From NCBI RefSeq assembly GCF_047495875.1, contig NC_092460.1, positions 39,222,054 through 39,286,053 on the forward strand: a stretch of 64,000 bases of DNA, read 5' to 3'. A model generated the notes under the pieces. It was given only the letters and a program-made list of their open reading frames with translations, was not told the DNA's origin and did no database searches. Position numbers and translations under genes: made by a program. Position 1 is the first letter of the stretch. Each line of letters begins with the position of its first letter. This stretch comes from Pithys albifrons albifrons (lineage: Eukaryota; Chordata; Aves; Passeriformes; Thamnophilidae). Positions 60,786-64,000 of the stretch are shown here, piece after piece.

Positions 60786-63700
60786 TTTCTTCTTCAACAT
60801 CTGGTGTATTATGTCCAAACTAATTTGGTATATTTGGCTCAAGTGGCTACATCTTCAGGTGACTAGGAGCTACCTTTGTTTTCCAGCTCAACACAGGACT
60901 CCTGTGACAAAATAGAAATGTTTTCCTGTCATTAAGGTCTGCAATACACAGGTTTAGAGAAGGGAATTATAAATTTCTTATTTCTTTACCTTTGGAAGCT
61001 TTCAGATGGAAATTAAAACAACAGCCTTCTATCATTAGTTATATGTATTTAATTTCACATCAGTTACAGGCATTTAATTAATAAATGTAACAAAAGAGTT
61101 CTACCCCAACACTCATTTATCGTTCTCCAAGATAAAATTCGACCTCGGGGGATAACAGGGGAAGCAATTTCTGACCAAGTGTCATTAAGCAGAAAGAGAT
61201 TGTTCAGTTCATTAAAAAGTCATTCTCTTTGTGAACTGGAGTTTTGAGGGAGATGCCCAATAAGTTCTATTTCATAGACTTAATTTTACTTTTAGTTGAT
61301 GTCTTCATTATATATTTGCCCACACATTTCCCTTTTCCTTTCATTGAATTCTCTTTTCTTTGTCAACTGCTTTTCTTTGTCAACCACTCTGGATCTTTCA
61401 TCCCAACAACTTATTCTTCCTTCCTTGTTTGCTGCCACCATGACCCTGCACTGGCTGTTGTAATTCTGTGCCTATTACACTGAGTCCTCTTGGTGGACTG
61501 TCAGAGGCATTTTGCCTGTACCAGCCCAAGGAACAGCCATTCAAGATGTTAGGGGTGCAGCATGAAGGCAGACACATCAAATCTCTGTGGGTGTTTGTTA
61601 GTTGCCAAAATAACTCTGGGTTCTGGAAAATACAATTTTAAAATGGTGATTTTCAACACCTCTGTTACTTGTCCAAATCTGAATTTATGAACAGTACCAG
61701 TGAAAGGCATGACATTGGCCCTCAGGCAATTCCTGCTCCTGCCAGATTTCAAAGATCAACAATAGAGGTGTTAACATTATTCAAAAATTGACCTAAATAA
61801 TCCTAGGATGGAAAGCATTAGGCAACTTACATACAGGGGCTGGTGCCAGCTCCCACTACAATAATACTCATCTGTCTTACCATGCCCAGGCACTACATGA
61901 GCAGATTCAGGGCAAAGTGTCAATTTAGCTTGATTTTTATTTCTCCTTCAGTTTTTCTCACATGCTTACTTTGCTCAACTAAACAGTTTAATCCCATGGA
62001 AGAAAGTGAGAAGACAGGGATGAGGGGACTGTTTCAGGTCAGCACCTCAGAAGAATGGGGACTAGTAGGGCATGTGGAATAGGATACTCTTGCAGAGGAA
62101 ACTTTGAATCTTTGAAGGCTGTGTAGGCTGCTTGATGCTTCTCTTAGTGAATGTTTTCTCCTCTCTGGCCTTATTAGGGCAGGATAACTATCTTGTCTCA
62201 TTAAATGTCATTAATTAGTCTCACTTCTGCTGTGTGACTGGATTCTTTTCTCATTTGTTTCAAAACCTGTCTGGTGTCTCTCAGTACCTTCTATCAGGTA
62301 TATGCCTGAGTTGCCTGTTTGGGACAAATGGGGTTAAGAAAAACAATCAAAACAAATGAGGGAAAACAATCCCACTATACCTGAACATCTCTGTAATGAA
62401 CCAGAAACACCCCACAGTACACATAGTCGATGACTACACTTTTGTTTGAGGATGAGTTTAACTGGAGAGCTAAATTTGACCAACTGTCTCTTAGGTTCTA
62501 TTTATTATTCTCATCTAATTTAATGACAGGAAATGAGTAATGATATTCAGCAGTGACAGGCTGCTTGTTTAGGCCAAGTGATTCACATCTGAACAGAAAG
62601 GGGCCCAAACCACTACTTTTCAATGAGATTTGCTCTGCTGATTGCTAATTCAAACAGATAAAATAAAAAGAGGTTTTATAATAATTTTAAAGCATTAATG
62701 GGAGGAAATACTAGAAAGTGTTAGCTCTTCAGAGTCTACCATAGTGGGTTCAGATAGCCATGTCCACTGCCACCAGTGGCAATGGGCTGGTGTTTATAAG
62801 CCAGCCACAGTTTGCAGTAAGATGGGCAGAGCTGAGTTGGCAATATTTACTACTTCTCATAAATTCCAAGAAAAACATGCACACCTGCTGGGATAATGTC
62901 TAAAACGGTGATTTTAAGTTTGTTTCTACACTCCTTCATCTGTTCTATGTCATTTCCGAGCTACAATGAGAGGCAAGGAGGAACAGAAGAAGCCAGACGA
63001 AGTGAGATATTTTTTTAATTTAAATGTGAAGGTATTGCCTGGAGGTATTTTCAGCTACAACCCGAGGTTTTGGAATAGAAGTTTAATTGATGTGATGTCA
63101 TAAAATAAATAGAATAAATTTGTGAACTGATGGTCTCTCAGTCTGGCTCTCAGTGGGTGGCAGGTATCTACATTAAAAAGACCATCAAGACTGGCACCTC
63201 TCTTGTCAGTGTCAGCTCGGAACCCAAGCAATAATTTGGCATGGGGATTACACTGCCCTTCAAGGTGGTCTCTGCAGGTGATGGCTTCAGCACCATGTCG
63301 TATTCATGAGGGGAGGTCTGCGGGTGGCACAGGAGGCAAAAAGGACTGTCAGTGCCTAACCAGAGCCTGTGCATGCAACACTGAAAGCTGCCTGCTCCAG
63401 TGGTGTCAAACTGACATCTATCACCACCACTAAGTGAGCTGTTAGTATTTTAAGGAAGATATTTGTTTGATTTTAACATTTGAGCATTTTTTTCCAAGTG
63501 CTAAAGGGCCCCTTGTTAAGAAAGTGATGGTGAGGTCAGAAGGGTTTGCTCTGCCATATTAGACACGGTCCCCACACCAGAGGTCGTGTCTGCTGTCACT
63601 GTGGGGGAGTGAGTGCTGAGGGATGGAGCCTACTGGGGTAGAAAAGCAAAACACTGACAGGAGCTTGGGGCCACAGATGAGAAGTGATGCCAAGGTCTTA

Positions 63701-64000
63701 CAAGGGGAACTGTCTGAGAAGAGAGCTGACAAGCAAGTTGCTGAAGTTACAGCTTGGCCTTGAAGGGGACACGACTTCATCTGGAAGAGCTATTGCTAAA
63801 ACATAATCTGGAAAAGTAAGTCCTGCAAATGTCTCCTGACAAAGTGATACAGGTAATAGTGCTTAACACCCTTTCTGTAAGATGAAACTGTTCCTATGTG
63901 GGTGGGGACAGAGGTTGTGAAAGCTGAAGCGCTGTAACCAAACCCAAATAAGCATTTGCCTTTATGGTATTACATTATTATTCCAAATTAGGGTCTGCAA
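60786..64000. other. Intergenic, no gene recognised
   Basis: Single-copy sequence to the window edge. A homeodomain-word-rich AT stretch lies at 61021-61095 (TTTAATTAATAAATG). No exon or repeat is supported. Confidence 0.6.

Noticed and set aside
60352..60915. Repetitive proteins rich in PSLPF or EGKGR
   Set aside because: Translations of the (TTCCC)n tract; all frames stay open because of the repeat, not coding selection.
1..64000. CRISPR array, operon, phage or other bacterial-type system
   Set aside because: The sequence is a vertebrate genome segment with spliced exons, LINEs and CpG islands; the only regular repeats are microsatellites.

Overview
This window is vertebrate nuclear DNA, almost certainly from a bird. 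Three separate CR1 LINE 3' ends are present (about 1250-1390, 22860-23067 and 56136-56702). The single recognisable gene encodes a parathyroid hormone-related protein with bird-type residues, and the rest is AT-rich, gene-poor sequence with microsatellites. I would guess a songbird or other neognath from the style of the 56.1 kb CR1 copy, but the order cannot be settled from the sequence alone.

The one confident protein-coding gene is PTHLH on the minus strand. The first coding exon (40956-41056, preceded by a splice acceptor at 41079-41080) encodes the signal peptide and most of the propeptide. A 5477-bp intron follows. The second coding exon (35052-35478) encodes the end of the propeptide, the KR cleavage site and the mature hormone. 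Two carboxyl ends are readable. If the exon runs on, the stop codon TAA lies inside the splice donor itself, giving 175 residues (139 mature). If the donor is used, splicing to a terminal exon starting at 31194 adds two arginines and a stop, giving 177 residues (141 mature). These are the two lengths known from the human gene. The terminal exon carries an AU-rich 3' UTR and AATAAA signals.

Upstream of PTHLH (41.1-46.5 kb) the DNA becomes GC- and CpG-rich. It holds two TATA-type promoter candidates on the minus strand, near 42605 and 43885, the second with a CRE-like site about 47 bp upstream. A separate CpG-rich block at 46268-46530 has a plus-strand splice donor, so it may be a head-to-head promoter and first exon of another transcript. 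Two G-quadruplex motifs lie in this interval.

The flanks (1-30.7 kb and 46.9-64 kb) contain no gene I can support. They hold CR1 fragments, an old L3/CR1-like LINE remnant, a tRNA-derived SINE remnant, two very long pyrimidine microsatellites ((TTCC) about 53 copies, (TTCCC) about 48 copies), and AT-rich stretches that may be conserved regulatory DNA, including one pair of perfect MEF2 sites. The layout resembles a developmental signalling gene in a regulatory desert. I found no previously undescribed system; the most informative features are the isoform switch and promoter architecture of PTHLH.
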